In this document: positions 40,743 to 52,829 of the stretch, in pieces
Position numbering within the stretch: position 1 is the first letter of the stretch
How the letters are laid out: each line of letters starts with the position of its first letter
Source of the DNA: Chondrus crispus
Taxonomy: Eukaryota; Rhodophyta; Florideophyceae; Gigartinales; Gigartinaceae
Direction of reading: 5' to 3'
Assembly (NCBI RefSeq): GCF_000350225.1
Contig: NW_005178903.1
Coordinates: forward strand, 144,453-208,452
DNA length: 64,000 nucleotides
The notes under the pieces: generated by a model
The model's database searches: none
Seen by the model: the letters and a program-made list of their open reading frames with translations, nothing else
Told to the model about the DNA's origin: nothing
Position numbers and translations under genes: made by a program

Positions 40743-43103
40743 AACTAAGCGGTTCGATCCTCCTTCCGACTCGTCCCCCCTCCGTTGCGGTCACTGTACC
40801 GCGAGCACAGGGTGGCCCTCATCCGTGTTCACGTCCCGCTGGCAGACCGCCTCCGCTCGACTAGGGCCGCGACGCTTATTGCCCCTCAGCCCTCCCTCGC
40901 GTAGTAGCCGTCCGACGCAGCGAGCCCTTCGGTGTCGATGCTTCGTATCGCAACCCTTCATCGCGCAGTGACCGTGTGAGCACCATTGCGGGGAACGTAC
41001 CGCCGAGCGCCACCGTCCTCTACATCATCCGTCCGTCCTTGGTCACGTGCGAAGTCTACGACGCTTGTGAAGCGCGTCCTTGATGCGTACTGTACGCGCG
41101 TGCACCAGAGCCAGCCTTGGGCCCTTGATCAAATCTTCCAATAAATTGACAAAAATTCCAACTGCAAATTTTTGGCTAAAATCTCAGCGAGATTTTTGAT
41201 TGGTGCGCTGCCAATCGCACATCAAAAAATCCCAAACATTAGACCGGGGTGGTGCCGGTGCCAAATCATGATGTTGCGCCGATGCCCGTACAGCACCGAC
41301 GGAGGCCGTACTGTTCCACTTGCATACACGTGTTGCTTGCCTCGCAAGTCCTCTTCCTTTCCACACATCAAGAAAAGCCTTGTGTCTGTTCTTGATTTCT
41401 TTGGGTCATGTGTAAGGTAATTGAGCAAGCGTGTTGGCGTACAAGACCCGCTCCTTTGCCGTCATCACACATCACGGGGCCCGGCACTCATCAACTGTGT
41501 AGACAGAACCGGCTTGCTTCTGCCTTATTTTCGGGTGGCGCAAACTCAGCAGTTCCGTGAGCGAAACGCGAATGATATCTTGGCGCATGTAGGCGTCCCT
41601 GCCGCCATTAGGATTTTGGCGAGGAACAAATGGCGCCTTCTTCTAAATCCAATCACCGTGTCGCTTTCCTTAAATATTTTCCTTATCTTCCGTGTAGGTC
41701 GCGTCACACGTCCTCGTATTCGCGTTCATCGTAAATGGTTTGGCGTGGCAGAACGTACGGCTACTTTTCGTGATGTGCGTCGCGTCCGTTGCCCCCGCCC
41801 TTGTTTCCGTTCTGACGTTCGGACCCCTTTTTCATTCGCTCGCACGCAAGTACCTTGCCACGCAGTCTCACCGAACAGCGCGCTCCTGCCCTTTGATAAA
41901 AATGGCCGCACCTCACCGAATTGAGCAAAAGATGGGACGGAGATGGCCCTGGGCACAAGCGCAGATGCTGAAGTTGTGTGACCCGGGGATGTTCTCTGTG
42001 GGGAAGGGACTCGTCAATCCCATGCACTGGAACGGGGAACGGCAATGATCAGATGAAAGCGATGGGTAACTGACGCGCCTGACGCGTCGGTTTAAATGGG
42101 CGTTACGTGAGGATCTCTGCAGACGTGCAGCGAGGCTTAGGCGCCTTCCGGCAGTGACGGCAGCGGGTCCATTGGAACGCATTCCCTCCGCGCATCAGTG
42201 CGGTTTTAGGAATCGTTGGGAGGCCGGTTTAAGGGACTAGTTGGTCGGCTTGCCACAGAGAAGCGGCGAACTATTCTGGAAATGATCGCGACGGCTCCAA
42301 TTTTCGGCTTTGTCCTTGCGCACGTCTTTTGTCTCGCTCTATTTCTCCAAGTTCCGATAGTGAGGGGGAGGTTCCCAGTCAGGACCACACCGGTCCCCCT
42401 TAAGATCTATTTCAAAAGCGGGGGGCGTGGTTCACGGTGCCACGCGGCGATGAGGCTTTGGGAAAAACTCCCCCTCAGCTCCTCCATGATGATGGGCGAA
42501 GCCCATGGCGGCCTGCCCTTCGCGTCTACCTTCACACCGTTCCCGAGCCTTCAACTCTTATTGATGTAACTGTTTCCCCGACGGTGCGTGAGGATGTCCG
42601 CTGCGTTTGCCATGACAGCGCACAGTCCAGCCAAGTTCTTTTCCTTTCCCCATCGTTTCCTTCCAGTAGGGGTCCGTTTCAAGATCGAGCTAAGCGCATC
42701 GATGGTTTCTCGTGACTAACGCCAGGGTGCTTCCCCTAATGGCGTCGTGCGCAGGCGCAGTACGCCGAGGTCCTTGCGACGGGTTCTTGCTTGCGGTGGC
42801 GGGGGTGCGTCATGCTTTGGTCTCTTCTATGGCCACTTGGCCTCTGCCCCGTTGAGCGGCAGTCTTATTCATACCTTGTTCGTCGCGCGACAGTCTCCTG
42901 GTCTTCTCTTCTCTTCCCGTTGTTCATGCCCCAAGGGTGTGGACGTAACTCATATTGGTTGTCACGCGACGAACTTCTGCTTCGCGTGCGCGGTTCGCAA
43001 AAACGACAGATAAGTCAGAGTCAGTGGCCCCCGAAGGGGTCCTACGCGATTGGAGAGGCGTCCCGCCCCGCTGATGTGTATTCGAGTGAATCGGGTAGCA
43101 TTT
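40743..43103. other. Post-pol stretch of element 3 without a recognisable gene
   Basis: An AT-rich block at about 41,130-41,190 contains the inverted repeat AAAATCTC/GAGATTTT and weakly recalls the AT-rich block of elements 1, 2 and 4. Frames of 80-170 codons show no domain. Confidence 0.45.
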
Positions 43104-43431
43104 GCGGGACGATCGCGTGTGCGCGGCCGTGTCGCTTACATTCGGCCGCGACTGCACGATCGCCCGCATATTCAGCCCCCATGTTATCTCGAGGGCTCGT
43201 CCATGTTTGCGGTCCGCATTTTGGTCTCGTTTGCTTCCCGATCGCGGCTGCGCGGCAGTGTCGCTTACACTCGGCCGCGACTGCGCGATCGTTAGCATAG
43301 CTAGCTCCGTGCTGCTTCGAGGGCACGTTCGCGTGCATCATGCGCGCGTTCCGGTATCATTCGCGGGACGATCGCGTCTGCGCGGCCATGTGGCGTGCAA
43401 TTCGGCCGCGACAGCGCGATCGCCCACAGGG
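43104..43431. repeat. Tandem repeat of about 129 bp, two and a half units
   Basis: The block GTCGCTTACA-TTCGGCCGCGACTGC-CGATCG recurs at about 43131, 43259 and 43390. Each unit pairs CGATCGCG with a following CGCGATCG and GCGGCC with GGCCGC, giving a hairpin. It occupies the post-pol place held by the hairpin arrays in elements 1 and 2, but the sequence is unrelated. Confidence 0.75.
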
Positions 43432-44013
43432 TCCGTACCCATGACGTCCAAGGACGTGGTGGCGAGGAGGGGCGTCGGCCGCTTGGATCGCGGCGCGGTG
43501 CGAGTTACCCCAGAGTTGCGTGTCCCGCGTACGGCTTTCCAGTGTATGCCATGTCGCTGATGGCGTCATCCGAGCTAATTTCTTGTTAAATTTCGGCCTG
43601 GAGGCGGCGGCTTGGCCACTGCACGCAAGCGTACAGTACCGGACGACATCCCCTGCCCATTCATAAGGCGTTGGCTCGTCTCGTGACTTGCGGCGTCTCA
43701 CGTCCGAGTCCTGGCGCGTATCTCCATTGCTCTTCGTGGGCGTGTGCTGTGTTCTCTACTGCCTGTCTGCAGACCCAGTGTTCCATCTCACCTTGCGTAT
43801 TATTCCGACGTCAACCGTCTCGTTCGGGCGTTTGGTAAGGTATCTTCAGCCTTCTGGCTTTTGCGAATATAGTCCGCGTTCGTCCGCCTCATTTTCACGG
43901 CTGCTCAGGGTCCAATTCTTTCTTGAATGTCGACTCTGCCGAGGGGCACGCGTCCTTCACTTCTCTGAATTACTTCGAACGCGATGCGTCAGAGAGCGGT
44001 TGAGGGCCCCCCC

Positions 44014-47000
44014 TTAAGGTTGAACGTCCGCGTTCAACTCGGTTGTCAGGTCCCTACCTGTGTGTGCGCGTAGTCGGCTCGCGTAACGCGAGACGAGTTC
44101 TTCGGGGATATGTGTCCTTGCTGTCCACGTGGGATCCTCGTAGTCTGCCCACTTCACCTTGAACTCCGCGGTCCCGTTTTCCATTAGGCGATGATCGAGA
44201 AGCTGGTCCACCGCGTACTGTGTCCCCGTAGTGACCTTGTCAGCAAGGTCACCCGGTGCGGTTGTGCTTGCCCGTGGTGCGTCCACTGGTGGTGGCGCGT
44301 ACACAAACCTATCAGCGGACACGCGTTTTGTGACCCCATCACGATCAATCTTGATGGTACGTTGGTCATTCGCGAGGACGCGGTAAGGTCCCACGGCTGG
44401 TGACGCGAGCTTATTTGATGTCTTCGCTCCGTCCGTAGGGTCTAGGTATACATAATTTCCAGGCTTGGCTCGCGTGTTTACGCGTCTCACGCGTTTGTCC
44501 AAATCGCGTTTGTAGCGAGCCTGTGTTCGTCGCAGGCTGCTTTATGCCTTCTGAATTGTCTCGTCCAGTCTCTTAAGGAACTCCGCGCGATGCGTTTTTC
44601 TATCCGGAAGGGGCGCGTTCCCCTCCGTTCTTCGGAGCGAAAATTTTGGGGGAGGTCGACTGAGTACAAGCTCGAATGGGGTCGTACGCGTAGACCCGTG
44701 TACGTGGGAGTTGTATGCGTAAGTTAATGGCCCGACGTACACATCCCAATCGTCTTGGTGTTCGTTGACGTAGTGACGCAACATAGACGTGATAGTACGG
44801 TTGTAGCGCTCCGCTTGGCCGTTGGTCTGGGGATGGTACGCGGACGTATACAAGTTCGTAATCCCTAGGATCCGGCACGCGCTGTGGAAGAACTTCGCGT
44901 TAAATTGAGGTCCATTATCGGACAACAGCGAACGCGGAATGCCGTACTTGAAAACCCACGCGTGACAAAACGCGGTCGCCACTGTGTACGCGGTCACTGT
45001 CCTCTCCTCAACGCGATGACTTGAGTTAACTTTGTGAACCGGTCCGTTATTACCAGAAGGTATTGTTTTCCTCGCTTGGTCTTCGGAAGCGGTCCAAGAA
45101 TGTCTATCGCGAGGCTCTCTAATGGACACGTAGCGGGGAACAATCTCAGCCGGTTGAGATGTTTTCGGAGTTTGACGCAATTCTTCCCGCATGTCCGGCA
45201 TCCGCGTACTGTCGCTGCCACGTCCGCGGCCAAATGTGACCAGTAATACCAGCGTCGGAGCGCGTGATACATGCGGTTCTGCCCCGGATGTCCCGCGATA
45301 GCGGGGTCATGGCAGAGGCGCAACAGACGCGCGCGTAGTGACTGAGGGACCACCACTTGAATGATTTCAGGATCGTAGGGGTGCTTGCGCTTCAAAACCC
45401 CATGGTGGTCCTCAAAGAACGCGGAGTGGCGACTTTTTGATTGTCTGGCCAGTACGGTTTGGCAGAAATTGTCGTTGCGTTGCTCCTCGGCTATCTCCTC
45501 CAGGGTGAGAGGGTCCGGCAGGTCGTCCTGTGGAGGAGCGACCTGCGAGCCTGACGCGTCAATTCCTGGTTCTTGAGCCCGTTCAATATCCACCGCGTCG
45601 AATTCTTCTATCTCAGCCCATAGGTCGTCGCGTTCTTGTAAAGCCGGGCCTTCTTCGTCGCCCACCGGCCCGTCGCGTGAACGCGTTTTTCTCCTTCTCC
45701 CCGCCTTGTTTCGCGTTGTGACGAACACGTGGTCACTGTTGTGGTCGCATTTCGCGGTACAAGTATTGTCGCGTAATTCATCTGACACATCGCGTACGGT
45801 AGTGCCGTCGAAGGTGGGAATGTCTTCATCCACCTCGACGGCCTTCCGAGGATCGTCGGCGGTCCTTGGGGAAATGAGACGCGACAGCGCCTCGGGTACC
45901 TGATGAACGCGTCCAGGTCTGTATTGGATGGTGAGGTCATACTCCGCTAACCGTAGTCGCCAACGCGTCAGTCGGCCGGAGCTTTCTGTGAGGGACATCA
46001 GCCATTGTAACGCGTCATGGTCTGTCCTCACGGTAAATTTGGTTCCATCAATGTAGGGCCGTAGTGTGCGGACGGCCCACACTACGGCGAAACATTCGCG
46101 TTCAGTCGCACTGTAGTTCCGCTCACTATCGTTGAGGGAATATGACCAATAGCCGAGGGGACGCCAATCGTTCGTCCAGTCGTGCTCTTGTAAAAGCGTG
46201 CACCCCAGTTGATACGCGCTCGCGTCAGTATCAATCATATACGGCCGTCCGTATCTTGGGAGCGCGAGAATTGGGGGCGCAATCATCCGCGCCTTGAGCT
46301 CTTCGAACGCGTGAACCTGAGCCGAGGTCGGATTATCGTAGTCCGGATCCGCGTCCTTCCGCGTCATATCGGTGAGGGGGAGTGCGAGTTTCGCGAACCC
46401 CTGCAAAAAGCGGCGGTAGACATTACATGCCCCGAGAAATGACCTGTCTTGTGTCAACGTTCGGGGAAATGTAAATGTCTTGAACGCGTCCGCTGCGGTT
46501 TCTGTCACGCTTAACTTCCCTGGAGATATCACATGCCCCAGGTAGTGTACGCGTGGCTGAAAGAAGCTGCATTTCTTCAACTTGAGAGAAATGCCGGCGC
46601 TTCTCAAAAGTCCCACAACCGCGTCCAAATGTTTCGCGTGCTCCGCGTGCGTACGCCAAAAGACGATAACGTCGTCTAGATACACTAGGCAAATCTGTCA
46701 TCGTACGCGTGATAGAATTATGTCCAGCGCGCGTTGAAAAGTGGCTGGAGCTCCGCGTAACCCGAATGGCACCCGCAAATGTCGGAACGTTCCCATATGG
46801 GTGGTGAAGGTAGTTTTGTCGCGGTCTTCCGGCGCGACCGGAATCTGCCAATATACTGAGTTACAGTCCAGCGTAGTGAACACAGCCGCGTCCCCCAATG
46901 AATCAATGAAGTCGTCCATACGCGGAAGCGGATACCAATCCGCCAGCGTTTTCGCGTTCAAGCGACGGTAGTCCACACAGAAGCGTAAAATACCGTCCTT

Positions 47001-48785
47001 CTTTGGGACAACGACGACCGGGGGCGCCCACTCCGTATTGGCAGGCTCTATAACTCCCGCGTTTAACATTTTCTTCACTTCTTTCGCGACCATTTCAGGC
47101 ATCGCGGGCCCTTTGCGGTAGGGGATGGCGCGTATCGGCTTCGTGCCGGGCTCAAGTGGGATGCGGTGTTCCGTCGCTTGGATCATTCCGAGCGACCCGC
47201 TCCACAAACGTGAGTGTTCGCGTAGCATCTCAAGCACCCGTACGCGTAATTTCTCGTCCTTCACATGTGATAGATCAATCTCCTTTTCCCAATCTTCCGC
47301 GTTCGACTTGGGATCCTTATATTGTACGCGTCCGGTATCTTCCGCGAGATTTTGGTACCCTGCGTGCTCCTCGTCCGCGTTCTTGTTCGCGTTCTTATTC
47401 GCGGTGGAGTTAGGCCATCCTGCTCCTAATTTTCCTTCTTGGCCGTCCAAGTTGGAAATGTGCAACGCGTGCGCGATCTCCTCGGCCATCCGACGCTCCG
47501 GTGTCAGGATGGCAAGAGGGTTCCGTTTCGCGTATCCGACGACTGTATGTTTCGGCAGTCGTCGTACCTGACGCGAAAAATTCGCGACCATAACCTCGAA
47601 GACCTGGTTTGGTAGCACTTCCACGACTCTGTGGGTCAGCCGCACCCCGTGGCGGTGCTGCAGCGACGGCTGGGCTCCAAAATACCAGGCCCCTCCCCGC
47701 TGTCGTAACGCGTACGCGAACTAGGACATAGCGGGGACATTTACCCAGAGTGCGATCCGAATCGGGTGCTGGGTTTCTTCGCGTACTTCTGCGCGGTTTG
47801 TCTTGCGTCCATGTCGCCTTGTAGGGGGAGACGGCTCCCCCTTCGCGTTCACGATGGCCACGGCGCCCCCATGCCGGAGCTCGATCCTCTGGGCTTCTAT
47901 GTCGATGCTCCGGACATGCGCGTCAATGAACGCGGTGCCCAGAAGCACGGGAACATCCAGTTGGTCCGCGACGACGAACGGGACTCGGAACATCGTGTTC
48001 CGAATCCGGACCACCAAACGGACCACCGCACTCAGCCTCAACGGGTTGCTGTTTTCTCCGGCCAGCCTTGGCAATGGCGCGTCACGCAACGCCTGTCGGG
48101 TCCAGTCGGGAGGAAGGTCGGCCTTCCTCACCAGATTGTAACCAGAAGACATATCGACGGCGATAGTGTACGGCTTGAACGCGTTCTTCTCAGTAGCTAT
48201 CGAGCCCAATATATTGTAGATCTTGGACGTCATCAGACAGAAGACGCCCTCGGCGATCTTAGGCGGGGCCGTTCGCTCCAGGTCATTTCGCTTGGGGTGT
48301 CGGCGTCGCGTCTTGCCCCTTCTTCGCGTTCTTCTCCCTTGGCCGTCGGAGTCCGGGGCCTCGCGTTTGTCTATCGGCCCTTGACTCCCTGGGCCCAAGG
48401 AGGGGCCCACGCGCTTTTCACGCGTTACTTCTTCACGCGGCGCGTTCTCGACGCGCACGTCGCGTTCTTCTTCTTGCACCGGGCTCTCGCTGGCCCTGGT
48501 ACCTTCACGGCGGATCCGTGGCATCCGACCTCCCGCGGTCGGGAAATATTCGCGTTCGTGGGGTGGTACCGGGCTTACGGAAGTGGCGGTAATTTCGCGT
48601 TTGTTAAATACTTGTTTTTGAACCGGACCGACTGGGGTCTCGGTGACTTCGTGTTGCGGCGAGGGGATTATTATCGGTAAATATTCACGTCGCCCTTGAT
48701 AGGGGTACGTCTGTATTTCTGATTTTCTAAAATTTCCTATGCAGAGACCATGCAAGCCCATGCTCACAATTGGAGCGGTTATCAT
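44014..48785 (-). pseudogene. Pol of element 3 (protease to chromodomain), decayed
   Basis: Collinear with the intact 1,526-aa pol. The protease box reads AVDMSSGYNLV. RT, RNase H (IDTDASAYQLG), the HHCC site, the integrase core (SDNGPQF; NGQAERYNR) and the chromodomain (KVKWADYEDPTW) can all be followed. Breaks: a TAG after VPAM (about 47,720) followed by frame changes; the Trp just before QICLVYLDD turned to TGA (about 46,695); a frameshift near 45,000 within integrase; a TAA after IQKA (about 44,540). The leader to 48,785 aligns only loosely with the Arg-rich leader of element 2. Confidence 0.85.
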
Positions 48786-48828
48786 AACTTTTCCATGGGG
48801 ATTTGCTTAGGCCTGGTCCTATGCAATA

Positions 48829-49119
48829 CCAAACATGTTCCATGGAACCGTCCATGCACCAGGCTATGTCTGCATGGGGCAATGGTGGCCAAACCAATTC
48901 AGATATGTTCAATGCGAGCTCATGCAGGCATTGGTGTGCATGGGTGTTCATGGGCTCCGCATGGCGGATTCAATCCAAGTTTTAGTTTTGCCAAACATGT
49001 TCCATAGAACCGTCCATGCAACAGTCTATGTCTGCATGGGGTCATGATGGCCAAACCAATTCAGATATGTTCAATGCGAGCTCATGCAGGCATTGGTGTG
49101 CATGGGTGTTCATGGGCTA
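48829..49119. repeat. Direct repeat of about 129 bp, period 162 bp, CATG-rich
   Basis: 48829-48957 and 48991-49119 are near identical (CCAAACATGTTCCAT...GTTCATGGGCT). The text is rich in CATGCA and GCAAGCCCATG, as is the array at 63.06 kb. Confidence 0.85.
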
Positions 49120-50321
49120 CGTTCACACAAATGTGGAGTTTACATAAACTGGAAGCAACCATGTGGCTCAAGGGTCAGGACACTCCATTTAGAGTCTTAT
49201 CTATATTCGCTGTCCGCGTTGCGGGGATAGAGAAACAACATTCATTTTGAACGCTCTTTTCGTCAGCCCTTGGTTCGCGTTAAAGCTGGTGCACACTTGT
49301 GCTTATCGAGTATGATTTGGTGATGCGCGATTATCTGAACAAGACAGAATGAGTGAGGCTATTTTGCTTTCGACTCTGTTGCATATGTGGTATTGCTTGA
49401 GAACAGGCCAGCTCGTCACAGCAGGCAGAAGTCGAAGCAGTCTTTCTCATGTAACATGTCCATATACAAATGACTAGAAGAGGGATGACCATGGACAGAA
49501 TGAAAAGCAATCAATGATTTCTTAATGTGATGAGTTGCCGGAATAATCAAGAATAGTTCCAAGAAGAATAGAAAACTTGAATGTGTCATAAAATGATGAA
49601 GCTGATGGGAGCTATCTCAAACTAGCAAGATCTGACAAATAGCCGGAGATCTTGCAAAACGTCGTCGGTTTATGAGAAGTTTTCGAAACAAGACATCTGG
49701 TGTTTTCGTGCAACAGCGAGAATACAACAAGTCACACTCACCAAAACTCTTTGATATAGTTCATCAATAACAGAAATCCTCGCACCTTTGAAGCGCCATC
49801 ACAACCCTATTTTTTCCACGGCGTTGAAAATATTTTGGTCTTATAGGCTGGTGGTGGAACATCTGAGACGCAAAGTTCTGTTTGGCCTCCCCTGAAGCCC
49901 CTTTGCATCCAACCACTGAAAAAGCACGGCATGATATGAGGATGTTTGCGACATGACAATCGCAAAGGACTGATACACGTCAAGTTGGCAACCTTTTCGG
50001 TTGCGCCGCTCCTCAGCAAATCAATTTGATCCAGCATGGGGCTGTCTGGGATGCTAAATTTACGCGAGAAAAAGTTCAGGGAGAGAGCAATGTTGTCCCA
50101 AAAGGGCCAAAAACCATTCGGCTCTCGCTTGTCGACGATATATGGATGTTGTATACAGAAAAACATTCAGCCAGCACGAATGCTTGCCTGCAGGAATTTA
50201 CGACGGTGCTCTGTCTAATAGTTTTTGAGCCTAATGTGTACGTAATCTTGGCTCACGGCCAAGGCGCAGCGTTTGCGCAGATGCTCCGAGAACATAGTTG
50301 ATCTTATCTGCCGATAGGACG
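49120..50321. other. Stretch without a recognisable gene
   Basis: Base composition is close to even. A minus frame at 49807-50166 (119 codons) lies just downstream of the anoctamin stop and has no domain; an overlapping plus frame at 50026-50301 is equally unsupported. Confidence 0.45.
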
Positions 50322-52018
50322 TCATGCCTCTTTAATACCGTGAGCGGATGATTCAAAGTAAGGTTGCATACCAACATTGAAGCATTTGGCGATGAGAAAC
50401 TCTTGTTGAGCAAGCATTCGGTAGGTCGACGATGGCTTGTCAGATACCAGAAAGTCCACTACCCATCGCGTTAACAACAGGACATGTTCGAAAATCAAGA
50501 AAGAGACCGCTGGATACCGCTCACCAACGTTACCGATAAAATCCGGGAGAGCCAGTTGAAGTACTGGCGTCGTAATAGTAAAGAGAGCAGCCGTGGTCAC
50601 GATAGATGCAGTGGACAAAAATTTCAGTACGGGCAACCATCCTCCTATGTCCGCTGCATCATCAGCATCCGGTCGCTGGTGTACGGCGAGCATTTTGTAT
50701 GTGTCCGTGCGGCATTCCGCCATATTGTTAAGAGAGTTAATCAGTGCTGCAAGCGGAAACGCGAGGCCAAACATCACTAGAAAACCATGTTGAATTACAA
50801 CTTCTCCATAGTCTTCAACCGTCGACCGATACGGAGGCATTCTTAACTCTTCTACGAGATCTTGCGTGTCTGCATCGTCAATCGTAGCACCTGCCGCGAG
50901 CAGTTGTATGCGCTGGGTCGTGTCCATTTCTTCAACTAGCTCGCGATGCTCTCTCCTTTTCAGCCACTGAGTGACGCCCAGTTTGATAAATGGCATCCCT
51001 ACTTCCATGAACTGCTGCACCGTCGCCTTTGTGATGAGCAATGAAGTGAGCAGCGTCCCAAGCTCAACCATGCAGTCCGGAGCTCCAGATGCATCCAAAA
51101 GGCAAGGGTCTGATGGCGTGAATGGCTTGACAAACGCGATATAAAACAATGCAATGTAGTCTGTCGCAGTGGTCAGCAAGGTCTGTTCAACTTTCAAAAT
51201 CGGATTGGATGTGCTTGCAAAGACGCATCAAACTTACTGGACACAAACTGAAAGGCAAATCGCTTGGTAATGATGCTGTTCTCAGACGCCTGAGTCGTAC
51301 GATGATTCTCCCACTTTGACAGCTTGAGCGTAGCGCGCTTCCAAAGAGGGTCTGCAACTGAAATGATCACCGCCTGTGCCATACCTGGGGCAAACTTGGC
51401 AAACGCATGCGAGCCGAAAAGGCCGGTAATGGATTTTTTGAAGAAGAGGTTCAGAAACGAGCACGCGCCCACACATGATGCGAAAAACAGGGTGACCAAC
51501 GAGCTGATGTAAACGCGTCCCTGGACGTCGCGCTTACTGGCATACGGAAAGACCGGCAACGACGAAAAGGTCAAGCCCGTAATCGGGGCGTCCAGCACAA
51601 AGTCTGGGTCATTCCCGCCGCCAATCCGAATGACGTCCTCGCCACTCGGCTCGAACGCGGCATGCGCGCCCGTCACTCGCAGCAGCTGCCCGCGGATCCT
51701 CGATCGCAGCCCCGGCTCTCTGGCGCGTTCGAAATCGTCCGCAGCCGCCCTTTCCGGACCAAGATCCTCCAGGTTGACAAACCCGCCGCGGCAATAAAAA
51801 CCTTGCCTATCATCGCCTTCGAAATCGGCGCGAATGTCGTTTTCGTTGTCCTCGTAGAACTTGTCCAACCCCCACTTGACGTTGAGCACGGCGTTCCTGC
51901 GCTTCCAATAGTCGAGCCAATAGGTCCCCCAGAAGCACAAGCCGAGTGCAATCACACGTTTTAGTTTTAGTTTTGGCCGTGTACTGCCCGAAGAACGTCT
52001 CAACGTTCGAATCTTCAT
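50322..52018 (-). CDS. Anoctamin (TMEM16) family membrane protein, N-terminus missing; one intron
   Basis: Exons 52018-51238 and 51160-50322 join at FQFVS-N-YIALFYIAF. The 77-bp intron starts GTAAGT and ends GACAG, and the joined frame gives 539 aa. Family signatures: FWGTYWLDYWKRR before a membrane segment; WENHRTTQASENSIITKRF; CMVELGTLLTSLLI; VIQHGFLVMFGLAFPLAALINSLNN; and DIGGWLPVLKF. Anoctamins are ten-segment calcium-activated ion channels or phospholipid scramblases. Usual length is about 700-1,000 aa. The cytosolic N-terminal domain and first segment are absent here. TTTTTGGCAG at 52,038-52,047 could be an acceptor of an upstream exon, but none is visible. It may be a 5'-truncated copy. 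Confidence 0.85.
51161..51237 (-). other. Spliceosomal intron of the anoctamin gene
   Basis: Donor GTAAGT at 51237-51232 and acceptor CAG at 51163-51161 on the minus strand. Removal restores the family motif across the junction and keeps phase. Confidence 0.8.
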
Positions 52019-52829
52019 GAGATTTGGCAGCGGGACACTGCCAAAAATTAAAATTGTGTAAATCTACAAATTATGTATTAATCTAAACATTATTTAAAAT
52101 TCAACAAATTATTTATTTATTATCAGTATTCATGCAGAATTGAACTCGCGACCAAAAGAAAGGGTAGCAGGGGAGTGGTACCGAAGCACACTACCCCTGC
52201 TGAAACCCCTTCTCCATCGCCCCGCCTTTGCGTGCGCACGACTACCGACCTTTCTGGCGGTGCCAGAAGTAAATTTCCAATCAATTTATATCCGACGATT
52301 TCGTGCTACAGTATCGGCCCCCCCCTTGATTAGTGAAAATAAAGACAGATTATAATGTTAAAGAAATAAATGAACTTTTCTGTATCGGCCCACCGCCCAC
52401 CCTTGCAATTCAATAAAATTCCTCCCGTGCGCAATTTTACACGTGGCTGCAGTCGAGGCATTGCCCGCCCCAGCATTTAATATCCGACGCTCCTCTGCCA
52501 ACAGGGGGCGCTGCAACTCCTGCAGCCCAGCCTCCCCCCTCTTCGTAACCTCCTGTTCCGCTTTCCACCACTTCCGGACGTCAGCTCGCGCTGCAGAAGC
52601 GTCTCCACCCGCACGGCGACAGCTGCACCCACGACTCCGTCGTCCGCGCAGACGTGCCACACACCCGTGGTGCGCCTGCCCCACACGCGGGCCGCTGCCG
52701 TCGCGCCGGCAAAGTTGATCGCGGAGAAGAGGCTGGCTCGTGCACAAAGTGCAGGGGGAGCTGATAGGACAGCCGATCTGCACCGCCAGATTGCGCGCTC
52801 ATCCCTCACGTGGTCATCAAGACGCACGC
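52019..52829. other. AT-rich then GC-rich stretch without a clear gene
   Basis: 52,040-52,140 is strongly AT-rich, as in an intergenic or intron sequence. TTTGGCAG and CTGCCAAA form a short stem at 52,024-52,046. The minus frame that continues below 52,830 from the Sel1 region turns low complexity and is probably not coding. Confidence 0.45.

Larger units (their letters stand above)
36319..48730 (-). mobile_element. Decayed Ty3/gypsy chromovirus (element 3)
   Basis: From right to left it holds a degraded pol (48,785-44,014), about 7 kb of post-pol sequence with tandem repeats and an antisense gene, and the 3' LTR. Gag and the 5' LTR are missing: the pol leader runs straight into CATGCA repeats at about 48,735. 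Its pol is homologous to that of element 2 but clearly diverged, so it is another subfamily. Confidence 0.75.

Noticed and set aside
52130..52190. tRNA-like T-arm (GGTCGCGAGTTCAATTC on the minus strand)
   Set aside because: The T stem does not pair and no acceptor, D or anticodon arm can be built around it.
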